A stretch of 39,214 nucleotides of DNA from Psychrobacter sp. UBA3962 (GCF_002385225.1 NZ_DGDC01000048.1:1-39214); one strand, 5' to 3'. Shown: positions 24,000 through 32,594, counted from the first letter of the stretch. Numbers and translations are program-made. The notes: generated by a model from the sequence alone, not told the origin.

Positions 24000-24207
24000 T
24001 ACATTAGCGCTCAACTTACATATTTTTTATATTTTATTATCACAGGGTTAAGTTTTATTATATCAGTGTAAAAAATAATAGCGTTACGCTCTAAGAACTT
24101 GTCAGTTTAAAAATTCTTTGCTAACCTTAAGGCAATGATAAAGAAGTAGCTTCTTTAGTCATTAGCTGTTAGCACCTTTTACTTAACAGTTATATTTCTT
24201 ATTTTTA
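24000..24207. other. AT-rich intergenic stretch
   Basis: I see no open frame with coding character and no clear RNA gene here. It should contain the promoter of the leftward VIT-family gene. Confidence 0.4.
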
Positions 24208-24271
24208 TTTATCACCAGTCGCCGTAAAACCACCTACTTCAGGGGGTGGATATAAGGCGACTGGTGATAAA
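24208..24271. repeat. 64-bp palindrome built from an IS605-type end
   Basis: TTTATCACCAGTCGCC (24208-24223) and its exact complement GGCGACTGGTGATAAA (24256-24271) flank a 32-base core. The first 54 bases match the left end of the element in the PAP2 gene (16740-16792, opposite strand) with one difference, including the CCACC..GGTGG inner hairpin. In the full element the sequence after GGCGAC is different. Each outer edge reads TTTAT, the same target pentamer. It may be a miniature derivative of that element. Confidence 0.7.
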
Positions 24272-24420
24272 TATCCGTTCCGAAAAACTTACCTAACCCT
24301 ACTCACATAGTTTTAGCGTTTTCTTCCTGCTTCATAGACGTTTGCCGTTGTGATTACACTCAGGTCTTACATCGTCTCCACAGGCTAATACGGTGGAACT
24401 CACCGCTTTTTTTTAACCCA
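24272..24420 (-). ncRNA. Candidate omega RNA downstream of the IS607-type tnpB
   Basis: The 150 bases after this tnpB are gene-free and hold CGGTG-AGTTC-CACCG (24390-24404) followed by GC-richer sequence. The tnpB stop codon also overlaps the hairpin AACCCA/TGGGTT (24416-24434). IS607-type TnpB proteins use such 3' RNA as guide scaffold. The RNA limits and element end are not resolved. Confidence 0.3.
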
Positions 24421-25584
24421 TCAGTGATGGGTTAACACTTTATCTGCATGTTGCAATATATTGATACTGGCATTGACATCTCTATCATTTGCCTGCTGAC
24501 AACACGGACACTGCCATCGTCTAACTGATAAGGGTAATTCGTCTTTGGTCAGTAAGTGACCGCAATTAGAACAAGTTTTAGAGGATGGAAACCATCTATC
24601 TAACTCTTTGACGGTTTTACCGTATTGATCAGCCTTATAAACAAGCTGACGCTTAAACTCATAAAAACCTAAATCGCCAATAGCACGGCTTAACTTGCGG
24701 TTTTGCATCATGCCTTTTGTGTTCAAATCTTCAATCGCAATAAAATCATACTCACTCACCAAACCAGTAGTGAGCTTATGTAGAGCGTCTTTACGGATAT
24801 TACTAATTTGCAGGTGCAATCGTGATAGCTTGGCTTTCGCTTTAGCACGATTGTTACTGCCTTTTTGTTTACGGCTTAATTGACGACTCAACCTTTTGAG
24901 TTTGTTGAGTTTCGTCTTAAGGGGCTTAGGCGCTTTGACTTTAGTACTGTCTGACAAGGTGATTAAGTCGGTAATACCTAAGTCTACACCAGTTTGCTTA
25001 CCTGTGTGTCTGCCTCTCTTTTTGGTAAGGTTTACAGCATCTATTTCAACAGCAACAGAGACAAACCATCTCCCACCTCGACTAAAGATTTTAGCTGAGA
25101 GTATTTTGCCGTCAAAGCGCAAGGCTTCACGCATACGAACCCAACCTAGATTTGGTATGCGAATCTGTCTGCCTTTAACAGTAAACTGGTCATTAGACAG
25201 GCTAAACCTATCGTTAACGCCTTTTTTACGAAACTGTGGATACTTAGCCTCGCCCTTAAAGAAGCGCTTATAGGCATCACCTAGCTGCATAATGGCCAGT
25301 TGTGGGGCACATTTCGTCACCTCAAGCATGAATGGGTACTTATCACGCTTAATGGCGTTTAATTGTTTGCGTAGCTTGCCTTGGGTAGGCTTTAGTAATT
25401 TGCTTTCATCAACGTCAATACCCATAATATGACAAGCATCACGATAGGCTTTATCTTGAGCATACTGTCGTTGCCACTGAGCTAACGCCCAGTTATAGGC
25501 AAGACGAGCTATACCGCAAGCCTTAGCAAAATAGGTGGCTTGCTTGTTGTTTGGATTAAGCTCAATGATATGGCCTCGTATCAT
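24421..25584 (-). CDS. tnpB: TnpB of the IS607-type element
   Basis: A 387-residue protein with canonical RuvC residues: GVDLGITDL (D), IAIEDLNTKGM (E), DRDVNASINIL (D), and a zinc ribbon CSNC...CPCC. The N-terminus has the helical IELNPNNKQATYFAKACGIARLAYNWAL typical of the family. It should act as an RNA-guided endonuclease cutting at the element's former target next to its motif. Its ATG overlaps the stop of the resolvase gene by four bases (ATGA), so the pair is translationally coupled. Confidence 0.87.
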   Translation of the reverse strand: MIRGHIIELNPNNKQATYFAKACGIARLAYNWALAQWQRQYAQDKAYRDACHIMGIDVDESKLLKPTQGKLRKQLNAIKRDKYPFMLEVTKCAPQLAIMQLGDAYKRFFKGEAKYPQFRKKGVNDRFSLSNDQFTVKGRQIRIPNLGWVRMREALRFDGKILSAKIFSRGGRWFVSVAVEIDAVNLTKKRGRHTGKQTGVDLGITDLITLSDSTKVKAPKPLKTKLNKLKRLSRQLSRKQKGSNNRAKAKAKLSRLHLQISNIRKDALHKLTTGLVSEYDFIAIEDLNTKGMMQNRKLSRAIGDLGFYEFKRQLVYKADQYGKTVKELDRWFPSSKTCSNCGHLLTKDELPLSVRRWQCPCCQQANDRDVNASINILQHADKVLTHH

Positions 25585-26195
25585 TCTAAACTTGCCTTAA
25601 CTGCTTCAATGAGTTTTTTATTCTTCTTACTATGTGAACCATAAAGTCTGGCTGAAAATACTGTGATGATCTCAAGTACGTCTTGTGCCAATTCTTCTTC
25701 AAACGATAAGTTTTCACCTTGATTAATGATAACCACTTCAACTTGACGAGCTTCACACAAAGCAAAAACAAGTTCTGCCCCAAAACGCAGTAATCTATCT
25801 TTATGGGTTAGCACCAGCCTGTCTATTTTGTTGTCTAAAATATCATCAAGCAGGCGTTTTAAGCCTTTTTTATGATAGTTCATACCACTACCTAGATCGC
25901 TAATCACCTCGAATGACCAGCCTTGAGAAGAGCAATACAGCTCAAGAATCTCAATCTGACGCTGTAAGTCGGGCTTCTGTTCATGACTCGAAACACGAGC
26001 GTAAGCTATGGTTTTGCGTTGTTGCTCCACCTTATTACGAGTCAGGTTTGGGTTTATTTTAGATAAGTCATACCGACGATGGCCTTTGGGTGTTCTTTGG
26101 GCGACAAGCGCACCTGTCTCATCCCATCTTCGTAGAGTTGAGACAGAAACGCCTAACTGATTAGCTGCTTGTTTTATGCTTAATAATCTACTCAT
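25581..26195 (-). CDS. tnpA: IS607-type serine recombinase (TnpA)
   Basis: A 204-residue transposase. An N-terminal MerR-like HTH (MSRLLSIKQAANQLGVSVSTLRRWDETG) is followed by a serine resolvase domain with the nucleophile S69 in AYARVSSHEQKPDLQRQ, plus LTHKDRLLRFG. This HTH-first order is typical of IS607. It moves the element by serine recombination, without target duplication. The element ends cannot be fixed; GGTTAC-TGTTT-GTAACC (26229-26245) just upstream may be part of the end or an operator. Confidence 0.87.
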   Translation of the reverse strand: MSRLLSIKQAANQLGVSVSTLRRWDETGALVAQRTPKGHRRYDLSKINPNLTRNKVEQQRKTIAYARVSSHEQKPDLQRQIEILELYCSSQGWSFEVISDLGSGMNYHKKGLKRLLDDILDNKIDRLVLTHKDRLLRFGAELVFALCEARQVEVVIINQGENLSFEEELAQDVLEIITVFSARLYGSHSKKNKKLIEAVKASLE

Positions 26196-26357
26196 AGTGA
26201 GTAATTATACATAGATTTAGATAGATTAATGGTTACTGTTTGTAACCCTATTAATATGAGTTTTTGACTTCCTCCCAGCTTACCGCCAAATCTATGGCTA
26301 GTCATTATGAACCATAGCCCCTTATTCAGGTTTGGTCAAATACTATTTTAGCTACTG

Positions 26358-26391
26358 TTTATAAACAGCCTATCTTATAAATAGCCTAGCT
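26358..26391. repeat. Tandem 16-base repeat
   Basis: TTATAAACAGCCTATC and TTATAAATAGCCTAGC follow each other just downstream of the bestrophin gene. A related string CAGCCTATTTATAAC forms the stem at 32530-32594, so this may be a small dispersed repeat of the genome. Confidence 0.4.
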
Positions 26392-26409
26392 AATTTACCA
26401 AGCTTCTGA

Positions 26410-27336
26410 TTAAGGTAAATAGCCATTGTCAGGCGTAATCTGTGGAGGTAAATCAGTCTCTCCCAACGCTTCGAGTAAATTAATTTCAATAGCCCGAGTG
26501 ATGGTAGTTAATGGCAGATGGTTTGGCTCCTCACCAAAAGGATCGGTGATTTCTTCATTTAGGGCATCTAAACCAAAGAAGGTATAAGCAATAATGCCGC
26601 ACACTAAAGGCGTTACCCAGCCTAATGAGGTGGCCAGACCAAACGGCAACAAGAAACAATATAGATAGGTCGTGCGGTGTACTAACAGCGTGTAGGCAAA
26701 GGGCAAGGGGGTATTGTGAATACGCTCGCAGGCAGAGAGCACCACAGTTAATGAGCTCACTCGATTATCCATATTTTGAATCATCAAATCAGACGTTAAG
26801 CCTTCTCGTCGACAATGACCCAGCTCTTGCCCCAACAATCTTAGTATATATTCAGGTAAATTGCCGGCTCGACGCATACTTTCATGATGCTCTGGTGCTA
26901 TATATGCCTCAACCTCTGCCCAAGGCGAGCTATTACGGAATCTATGCCTCATTGCATGTGCAAAGGCAATGTTGAGATAAACCATACGGCGCTGAGTCTC
27001 TTTTGCGCCTACAGCTTTTTCATCAATAAACGAAGTGACTTGGCGTGTCAGACTTCGAGACTCGTATACCAGCTGCCCCAATAAGGTTCTGGCCTCCCAC
27101 CAACGCTGATAACTGGCATTATTACGAAAGCCAAGAAATAGCGATAACGCAATACCTAGAAGGGTAAAAGGCGCCGCACCATAGGATGAAAATGAGCTTG
27201 GAACCCAGTGTTGTACTGCTGCAATTAGGGTGCTTATTAAGGTAATAAGCAATACCTGACGATAAATTCTCGGCACAATAGAGCCGCGCAGAGCAAATAG
27301 CACGTTAAAGGCATTGGGCTTTCTAAAAACAATCAT
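26410..27336 (-). CDS. Bestrophin/UPF0187 family membrane protein
   Basis: A 308-residue protein of the bestrophin family, which form chloride or small-anion channels. Family features: FRKPNAFNVLFALRGSIVPRIYRQ at the N-terminus, ALSLFLGFRNNASYQRWWEARTLLGQLV, then PLPFAYTLLVHRTTYLYCFLLPFGLA and the closing ITDPFGEEPNHLPL. Four membrane helices are expected. It is a lone gene between two mobile elements. Ion preference is unknown. Confidence 0.87.
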   Translation of the reverse strand: MIVFRKPNAFNVLFALRGSIVPRIYRQVLLITLISTLIAAVQHWVPSSFSSYGAAPFTLLGIALSLFLGFRNNASYQRWWEARTLLGQLVYESRSLTRQVTSFIDEKAVGAKETQRRMVYLNIAFAHAMRHRFRNSSPWAEVEAYIAPEHHESMRRAGNLPEYILRLLGQELGHCRREGLTSDLMIQNMDNRVSSLTVVLSACERIHNTPLPFAYTLLVHRTTYLYCFLLPFGLATSLGWVTPLVCGIIAYTFFGLDALNEEITDPFGEEPNHLPLTTITRAIEINLLEALGETDLPPQITPDNGYLP

Positions 27337-27454
27337 TGGGTTTCCTGAGGCTATACACTATAGGTGCGCAGCTTTATTTAATAAGGGGCTCTTTTTGGGT
27401 CACTATTTTAGCATTAATCAGTATAGTAATAAGCAAGCATCAAATCTCCTGCAA

Positions 27455-27820
27455 TCACTCACTAAAAGGCGTGCCTTGATACACAAAGAACTTGTACTCA
27501 TCACCCTGCTTTTCCCAAATAGAAATAGCTCGATTTTTTAATGAGACAGGTTGCCCATCTACCAAGACTTTGGCATAAAAATCACCGGTTACCATCACAT
27601 AGTCTTGCATATCGATAACCTTGCCAATCTCATAGTCTAGCTGTTGATACCCATACAACCCTGACTTAAGTTTTTGCAGGTAGGAAAATAAGTCATCAGT
27701 CACCCCGCTGCTGTGCACATAGTGTAAATCGGCATCGCACATAGCCGCAAACTCATCATACTGCTTATTTAGTAAATAGCTAAAACGCAGCTGTTCAAGC
27801 TCGCTAATTTTTTGTTTCAT
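27455..27820 (-). CDS. NTF2-like (DUF4440/SnoaL) protein
   Basis: A 121-residue cytoplasmic protein. ATG 27820 is chosen because AAGAAGAGAG is directly upstream. The frame runs back to 27889, but the extra residues (MGRKDSTTITARFGGGS) look non-native and come from sequence next to the IS605-type element. The helix-then-sheet pattern LEQLRFSYLLNKQYDEFAAMCDADLHYVHSSG..., YVMVTGDFYAKVLVDG and ending FFVYQGTPF is that of NTF2-like cone folds. Members are enzymes or ligand-binding proteins; no catalytic set can be named. Confidence 0.72.
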   Translation of the reverse strand: MKQKISELEQLRFSYLLNKQYDEFAAMCDADLHYVHSSGVTDDLFSYLQKLKSGLYGYQQLDYEIGKVIDMQDYVMVTGDFYAKVLVDGQPVSLKNRAISIWEKQGDEYKFFVYQGTPFSE

Positions 27821-27925
27821 AGTCTCTCTTCTTGACCTACTCCCACCACCAAACCTAGCGGTTATGGTTGTGGAGTCTTTGCGACCCATAGTAACTTCAA
27901 TCTAGGATTGTGTCACCACCTTTCG

Positions 27926-27958
27926 CCATGCCACCTACGCTGATAGGTATAGCCATGG
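27926..27958 (-). repeat. Right-end hairpin of the IS605-type element
   Basis: CCATG (27926-27930) pairs with CATGG (27954-27958), with CACCT/AGGT pairing inside. It lies 10 bases past the tnpB stop and matches the place of the subterminal hairpin and RNA scaffold of such elements. Confidence 0.5.
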
Positions 27959-27967
27959 AGGAACTCT

Positions 27968-29095
27968 TTACACAGTAGCAAGTCCTGCTACATCAGCTAA
28001 CGCCTGATGGCGTATATTATTGCTTGCATTGATATCACGGTCATGCTGTGTTTGACAGCTAGGACACGTCCAATGACGCACCGATAACGGCAAACTGTCT
28101 AATTTGTGATGACAATGCGAGCAAATTTTAGAACTGGCAAAAAACCGATTTACTTTTAGAACATTTTTGCCGTACCACTTAGCCTTGTAAGTAAGCAGAG
28201 TAACAAACTGCCCCCAACCGGCATCATTAATGGCTTTGGCAAGTTTACGGTTCTTTACCATATTTTTCACCGCCAAATCTTCAAGTGCATAGCTTGTCGC
28301 TTGGTTTTCACAGATAAGGCTATGGGTGATTTTGTGGTGTAAGTCTAAGCGCTGGTTGCGTACTTTTTCATGAATACGAGCAACAGCTAATTTTTGCTTT
28401 TGATAGTTTTTACTTTGTTTTTGTTTACGAGCAAATATTTTTTGCTGTGCAGAAAGTCTTTGACTGGCTTTGGATAAATGTTTTGGGTTATCAACCTTGC
28501 TGCTATCAGACAGAACAAGTAGATGACTGATGCCTAAGTCAATACCAACAGTTAGGCTAGGCTCTATTGTGGTAGGTGTTGGTGCAACTTCATTGTTTTC
28601 AACTAACATACTTGCATAGTATTTGCCTGTTGCTGTCTTACTAATAGTTACTGTTTTAATCTTACCCTCAAACTCACGGCTAAATACGGTTTTGATGCCT
28701 TTTATTTTAGGTAGGTTGATAACTCCCTGCTCAAAGTTTGCTGTGCAGTGTTGGGGGCATTGATAACTTCGCTGTGGGATTTTTTTAGATTTAAAACGTG
28801 GAAACTTAGCCTGACCTTTGAAGAAGTTAGTAAAAGCGGTATGTACATTGAGCAAGGCATTTAGTAACGACTGGCTATTAACTTCACTAAGCCATGAAAA
28901 TTTAGCCTTTTTCTTTTTCTTAACCAAGTGACTTTGAATCTTGGTTCGTGATAAAGACTTACCAAATATAGCGTAGTAGCGTTTTTGCAAAGCCAACGCC
29001 CAGTTGAACACAAAACGGCTACAGCCAAAGTGCTTTTCGATAAGCACTTGCTGTTCACGATTTGGGTAAATGCGATATTTATAGACTTTAAGCAT
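27968..29095 (-). CDS. tnpB: TnpB of the IS605-type element
   Basis: A 375-residue protein from ATG 29095 (MLKVYKYRIYPNREQQVLIEKHFGCSRFVFNWAL, the family start); the frame runs 14 codons further up without support. The RuvC residues are canonical: GIDLGISHL, YALEDLAVKNM, DRDINASNNI, and the zinc ribbon is CSHC...CPSC. It is a likely RNA-guided nuclease, related to but distinct from the other two TnpBs of the window. It diverges from tnpA with a 60-base gap. Confidence 0.85.
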   Translation of the reverse strand: MLKVYKYRIYPNREQQVLIEKHFGCSRFVFNWALALQKRYYAIFGKSLSRTKIQSHLVKKKKKAKFSWLSEVNSQSLLNALLNVHTAFTNFFKGQAKFPRFKSKKIPQRSYQCPQHCTANFEQGVINLPKIKGIKTVFSREFEGKIKTVTISKTATGKYYASMLVENNEVAPTPTTIEPSLTVGIDLGISHLLVLSDSSKVDNPKHLSKASQRLSAQQKIFARKQKQSKNYQKQKLAVARIHEKVRNQRLDLHHKITHSLICENQATSYALEDLAVKNMVKNRKLAKAINDAGWGQFVTLLTYKAKWYGKNVLKVNRFFASSKICSHCHHKLDSLPLSVRHWTCPSCQTQHDRDINASNNIRHQALADVAGLATV

Positions 29096-29155
29096 GGTTT
29101 GGAAGTCGTTTTGAATAGAGATATAACCTAGCATCACTTCTATTTGATATCAATT

Positions 29156-29569
29156 ATGAGCAGGTTATTAAAATCCCATTACAACAGTATTTATAGACTT
29201 ACTTATCACTTTGTAGTATTAGTCACAAAAAACGGTAGAAAATGCTTTACTGGGGCTATGCTTGATAGGCTAAAAGAAATCATAACGAACCTCTGTCAAA
29301 AATGGGAGGTTGGGCTATTAGAGTTCAACGGAGAAGCCGATCATGTGCATTTACTAATTGAAATGCACCCCAATATCATGCCAAGTAAGTTCATCAATAA
29401 TCTAAAAACAGTAACTAGCCGTTTGATGAGAAAAGAATTTGCAGAACATTTGGCAGAGTTTTACTCGGAGCGTGTACTTTGGACTAGGGCATATTGTTTG
29501 CTGACTACTGGCGGTGCTACCATTGATACAATTAGGCAATATATCGAAAAACAAGAACGTCCTGACTAG
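29156..29569 (+). CDS. tnpA: Y1 (HUH) transposase TnpA of the IS605-type element
   Basis: A 137-residue IS200-type transposase that cuts and joins single-stranded element ends. Seen: the family start YRLTYHFVVLVTKNGRKCF, the HUH metal motif ADHVHLLIE, and the catalytic tyrosine in TIRQYIEKQ near the C-terminus. ATG 29156 is preferred over TTG 29144. It could also mobilise the tnpB-only element in the PAP2 gene if end recognition matched, but the hairpins differ. Confidence 0.87.
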   Translation: MSRLLKSHYNSIYRLTYHFVVLVTKNGRKCFTGAMLDRLKEIITNLCQKWEVGLLEFNGEADHVHLLIEMHPNIMPSKFINNLKTVTSRLMRKEFAEHLAEFYSERVLWTRAYCLLTTGGATIDTIRQYIEKQERPD

Positions 29570-29585
29570 CTCGCCCGTGCTGACA

Positions 29586-29617
29586 TCTCCACCTAAATCA
29601 AAGATTATAGGTGGAGA
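29586..29617. repeat. Left-end hairpin of the IS605-type element
   Basis: TCTCCACCTA (29586-29595) and TAGGTGGAGA (29608-29617) form a perfect 10-bp stem 17 bases past the tnpA stop. Confidence 0.7.
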
Positions 29618-29752
29618 ATTACGCACGATAAGTTAAAAGCTTAAAGTAAGTATCCTGACTGGTGTTTTTATTTCAGATGCGAGAAAAATTGTAGTTATAA
29701 AAAAACCTAGGTAAACTGTGGTAAACAGAGGGCGCAACTAGGATGAGCTACA

Positions 29753-30805
29753 GTGGTAAAATTGATTTTATTAGGGCTTTTAGCAGGAGCATTTTTTAGC
29801 TCAACTTTTGTGCTTAACGAGTTGATGAGCAGTGTGGGCGGTCATTGGTTTTGGTCGGCCAGTCTGCGCTATGTATTTATGCTGCTGTTGGTTTCTCTTA
29901 TTATCATAGCCCAACATGGAATAGGAAGAATTAAACAGCTGAGTGCTTTATTTGCACAAAACCCTATATTTTGGTGTGTCACTGGTGGCATTGGATTTGG
30001 TTTATTTTATGCCGGCATCTGTTATGCAGCCGACCATGTCAGTGGTTGGGTGGTCGCGGCCACCTTTATGTTCACTGTGGTGAGCAGCTTATTTATCTTA
30101 ATGGCGTTCGGTCAACGCTTCGAAAAAAAGATATTCTTTTATGCTTTTTTAATTTTCACCGGAGTGGTCTTAGTGAATTTAAGCGAAGGCCTAAATGCCG
30201 ATATTCACGACCAAGCCCCTTTGTTTGAAATCTTATTGTATGGTGCTCTGCCAGCGCTAATCGCTGCCTTTAGTTATCCACTTGGTAATCAGTTGGTATG
30301 GCAAGCTTCCTCTAATGCTAAATCCTCAGCCGCTTTTAATCCAGATATGACGACAGAAGAGCTTTTGGACAGCACTGCAAATACTAACAACGTCGCTGAT
30401 AGCCGAGTAACTCGTTATCTTACCGCCAAAATTCCGTCATTTGAAACCCTACTATTACAAAGCTCATTTAATAAGATATGGCTAATGACTTTAGGCAGCT
30501 TGCCTTTTTGGTTGATTTTAGCAACAGTTATACGGCCACCTTTACCAGCTGCCTCGCAAGTTTTTAATACCTTTTTGGTGGCGTTATTGGCAGGTGTAGT
30601 AGCCACAGGATTATTTTTATATGCCCGTGAAGAAGCCAAAACCTCAAGTGAAGTGGCTGGCGTGGATGCCACTCAAGCAAGTGAGGTTATCTTCGCCTTA
30701 ATCGGTGGCATGGTTTTGTTAAATAACCCCATGCCTTCAGCATTGGGTCTATTGGGCGTGGTGATTATCATATTGGGCTTGATATTATTTGCCAAAAACA
30801 ACTAA
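29753..30805 (+). CDS. EmrE-like multidrug resistance efflux transporter family protein
   Basis: A 350-residue inner-membrane protein with about ten helices in two halves. The N-half starts KLILLGLLAGAFFSSTFVLNELMSSVGGHWFWSASLRY, characteristic of the PF13536-type drug/metabolite transporters; the C-half ends VIFALIGGMVLLNNPMPSALGLLGVVIIILGLILF. A soluble loop of about 60 residues (SNAKSSAAFNPDMTTEELLDS...) splits the halves. GTG 29753 is the start, with AGGA 9 bases upstream. The substrate is unknown. Confidence 0.78.
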   Translation: MVKLILLGLLAGAFFSSTFVLNELMSSVGGHWFWSASLRYVFMLLLVSLIIIAQHGIGRIKQLSALFAQNPIFWCVTGGIGFGLFYAGICYAADHVSGWVVAATFMFTVVSSLFILMAFGQRFEKKIFFYAFLIFTGVVLVNLSEGLNADIHDQAPLFEILLYGALPALIAAFSYPLGNQLVWQASSNAKSSAAFNPDMTTEELLDSTANTNNVADSRVTRYLTAKIPSFETLLLQSSFNKIWLMTLGSLPFWLILATVIRPPLPAASQVFNTFLVALLAGVVATGLFLYAREEAKTSSEVAGVDATQASEVIFALIGGMVLLNNPMPSALGLLGVVIIILGLILFAKNN

Positions 30806-30810
30806 GCGTA

Positions 30811-31557
30811 TTAACTGTCGGAGTGATTATCCGCTCCAATAACCTGTGCCAAATGCCCAGTTTTTAAATAAAGTGTCACCCCATCACTCCCCGCTTTGAA
30901 GTTTGCAAAACGGGTATTTAATTCACTATTTATATCCTCGTCTGTATTGTCATCAATCACAGCTGGCAGGCGAATCCAACTGCCGGCGCTATACTCATCT
31001 GATAGCTGATCTGATTTCATTTCAACCAAAGACCCACTCACTACAAGCAGCTCTGCCCCACCCTCTGGCCGACTATCAAATACAGTCTCACCTGACTGCA
31101 AGCGCTGTAAACTAACCTGCTCATACTCTGATGAAAACAACGGACAAACCTGCCGTTTGCCTTGAGCCTGCCAATGCTCTGCATCATTGGTATCTATCGC
31201 CACATACTGCTTTTCATCTTCTGTCATCTGACGCAGTTTGACAAAAATTGTCGCGCCTTCATCACTATAAGGCTGATGCCCTGAGCCTGGCGGATTACGC
31301 AGATACCAGCCCGCAGGATAATGCTTGTCATCGGCTGAGAATACCCCTTGCAGTACCAATATCTCCTCCCCACCAGGGTGCAAGTGATGCGGAAAATAAG
31401 AATCGGGTGCATAACGCACTAGGCTTGTGGCCCGAGCTTTTTCGGCACCAATACGATCAAGCATTACGCGATGTACCCCACTTTGCGGAGAGTGCACCCA
31501 TTGATGCTGCTCTGCGCAAAGCTCGGCGCGCTGGCTAAAATCGGCATTAATTCGCAT
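30811..31557 (-). CDS. Double-cupin protein of the ChrR anti-sigma type
   Basis: A 248-residue protein. The first cupin has SPQSGVHRVMLDRIGAEKARATSLVRYAPDSYFPHHLHPGGEEILVLQGVFSADDKHYPAGWYLRNPPGS, with the metal-binding H/H/E set as in ChrR-like cupins. The second half repeats the fold more weakly (LQSGETVFDSRPEGGAELLVVSGSL, SAGSWIRLP). No sigma factor gene is adjacent, so anti-sigma function is doubtful. It converges with the efflux gene, 5 bases apart. Confidence 0.75.
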   Translation of the reverse strand: MRINADFSQRAELCAEQHQWVHSPQSGVHRVMLDRIGAEKARATSLVRYAPDSYFPHHLHPGGEEILVLQGVFSADDKHYPAGWYLRNPPGSGHQPYSDEGATIFVKLRQMTEDEKQYVAIDTNDAEHWQAQGKRQVCPLFSSEYEQVSLQRLQSGETVFDSRPEGGAELLVVSGSLVEMKSDQLSDEYSAGSWIRLPAVIDDNTDEDINSELNTRFANFKAGSDGVTLYLKTGHLAQVIGADNHSDS

Positions 31558-31770
31558 AGACTGTCCTTAAATGTATGAGCTTATTTTAGTTAAAACCTGC
31601 AATCACACCTAATAAATTGATAAAGATTTCATCACCTTAACCGAATTTGTCATTATAATGGACAAAACCAAAGGTTAATCGACTTTACTTGCGATTACTT
31701 GTACATTGTTATTAGATACTGATATTTTTATGCCCGTTTTAAATAGCGGCGGCGTTACAGGCTTATTATT
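31558..31770. other. Divergent promoter gap
   Basis: 213 bases between divergent genes. It must hold both promoters, but I see no single clear -35/-10 pair and no RNA gene. Confidence 0.35.
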
Positions 31771-32484
31771 ATGACCACTTATATTTTAGATACTGAAACC
31801 ACTGGGCTTGTCGAGCCTCACATGACGGAAGCGGCTTACAGCATTATTGAGGTTAATAACGGGAAAATCGAGGTTATTCAAGCCCCAAGATCCAAGCGCT
31901 TTAATCCACTAAAGCCGATTAGTTTGGGATCTATGGCAACCTCTCATATTTGTGATGAAGATGTGGCCCAAGAGCCGCCGCACACAGAGTTTCGTTTACC
32001 CAGCAGTGTGCAGTATTTAGTAGGGCATAACATTGACTTTGATATGGCGGTACTAAAAAATGCTGGTGTAACTCACACCCCGAAGCTTATCTGTACTAAA
32101 GCGATGTCAAGCTATTTGCTGCCCACGCTTGAAAGCCACAAACTGGTATCTTTACTATATTATTTTCACCGCCAAGTAGCACGTGAACAAGCCAAACACG
32201 CACACGCTGCCATCTATGATATCTATTTTACCCAATTGGTACTGGGCAGCTTAATTGAGCTGGCCAATAGCCAAGGTCACAACATCACAGACGTTGAGAG
32301 CCTATACCAATTTAGTGAAATGTCGCGCATCCCTACTCACCTAAGCTTTGGTAAATACAAAGGTCAGGCCATTAAAGATTTGGCTGCTACTTCAGATGGC
32401 GCCGGCTATCTAAAATGGCTGCTGACCCAAGACAGTGTCGATCCTTATTTGGCTCAAGCTTGCCAGCAGGCATTGGATGCTTAA
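31771..32484 (+). CDS. DEDDh-type 3'-5' exonuclease with DUF3820 tail
   Basis: A 237-residue protein. Exonuclease motifs: ExoI ILDTETTG (D7, E9), ExoII VGHNIDFDMAVLKNAG, and ExoIII HAAIYDIYFTQL with His and Asp. After about residue 185 comes a DUF3820-like segment LSFGKYKGQAIKDLAATSDGAGYLKWLL, as found fused to ExoX-type nucleases. It probably trims DNA 3' ends in repair. It is monocistronic and convergent with potD across a large hairpin. Confidence 0.83.
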   Translation: MTTYILDTETTGLVEPHMTEAAYSIIEVNNGKIEVIQAPRSKRFNPLKPISLGSMATSHICDEDVAQEPPHTEFRLPSSVQYLVGHNIDFDMAVLKNAGVTHTPKLICTKAMSSYLLPTLESHKLVSLLYYFHRQVAREQAKHAHAAIYDIYFTQLVLGSLIELANSQGHNITDVESLYQFSEMSRIPTHLSFGKYKGQAIKDLAATSDGAGYLKWLLTQDSVDPYLAQACQQALDA

Positions 32485-32529
32485 CCGTTAAGCTTCAAGT
32501 GAAAACAAGCCTGATTAACCCATTAAAAA

Positions 32530-32594
32530 CAGCCTATTTATAACCCGCTACTTCATGCAAATTAGAAGTAATTAAAGTAGTTATAAATAGGCTG
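32530..32594. terminator. Long-stem bidirectional terminator
   Basis: CAGCCTATTTATAAC (32530-32544) and GTTATAAATAGGCTG (32580-32594) are 15-bp exact complements around a 35-base loop with its own CTACT/AGTAG stem. It lies between the convergent exonuclease and potD genes. The arms lack a T-run, so termination efficiency is unclear. Confidence 0.5.

Larger units (their letters stand above)
24421..26195 (-). mobile_element. IS607-type element, core
   Basis: Covers the coupled tnpA (serine recombinase) and tnpB genes. True ends lie somewhere between 24272 and 24420 on the left and 26196 and 26270 on the right. A 13-base match to the right-end tip of the PAP2-disrupting element (TTGACTTCCTCCC, 26262-26274) lies just outside. 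Confidence 0.75.
27905..29640. mobile_element. IS605-type element with divergent tnpA and tnpB
   Basis: Gene order and orientation are those of IS605. Hairpins mark both sides (27926-27958 and 29586-29617). The exact ends and the target tetramer/pentamer cannot be fixed because the flanks belong to no recognisable broken gene, so the coordinates are approximate. Confidence 0.7.

Noticed and set aside
24896..25273. 125-codon frame antisense to the IS607-type tnpB
   Set aside because: Shadow of a confirmed TnpB with canonical motifs; no independent support.
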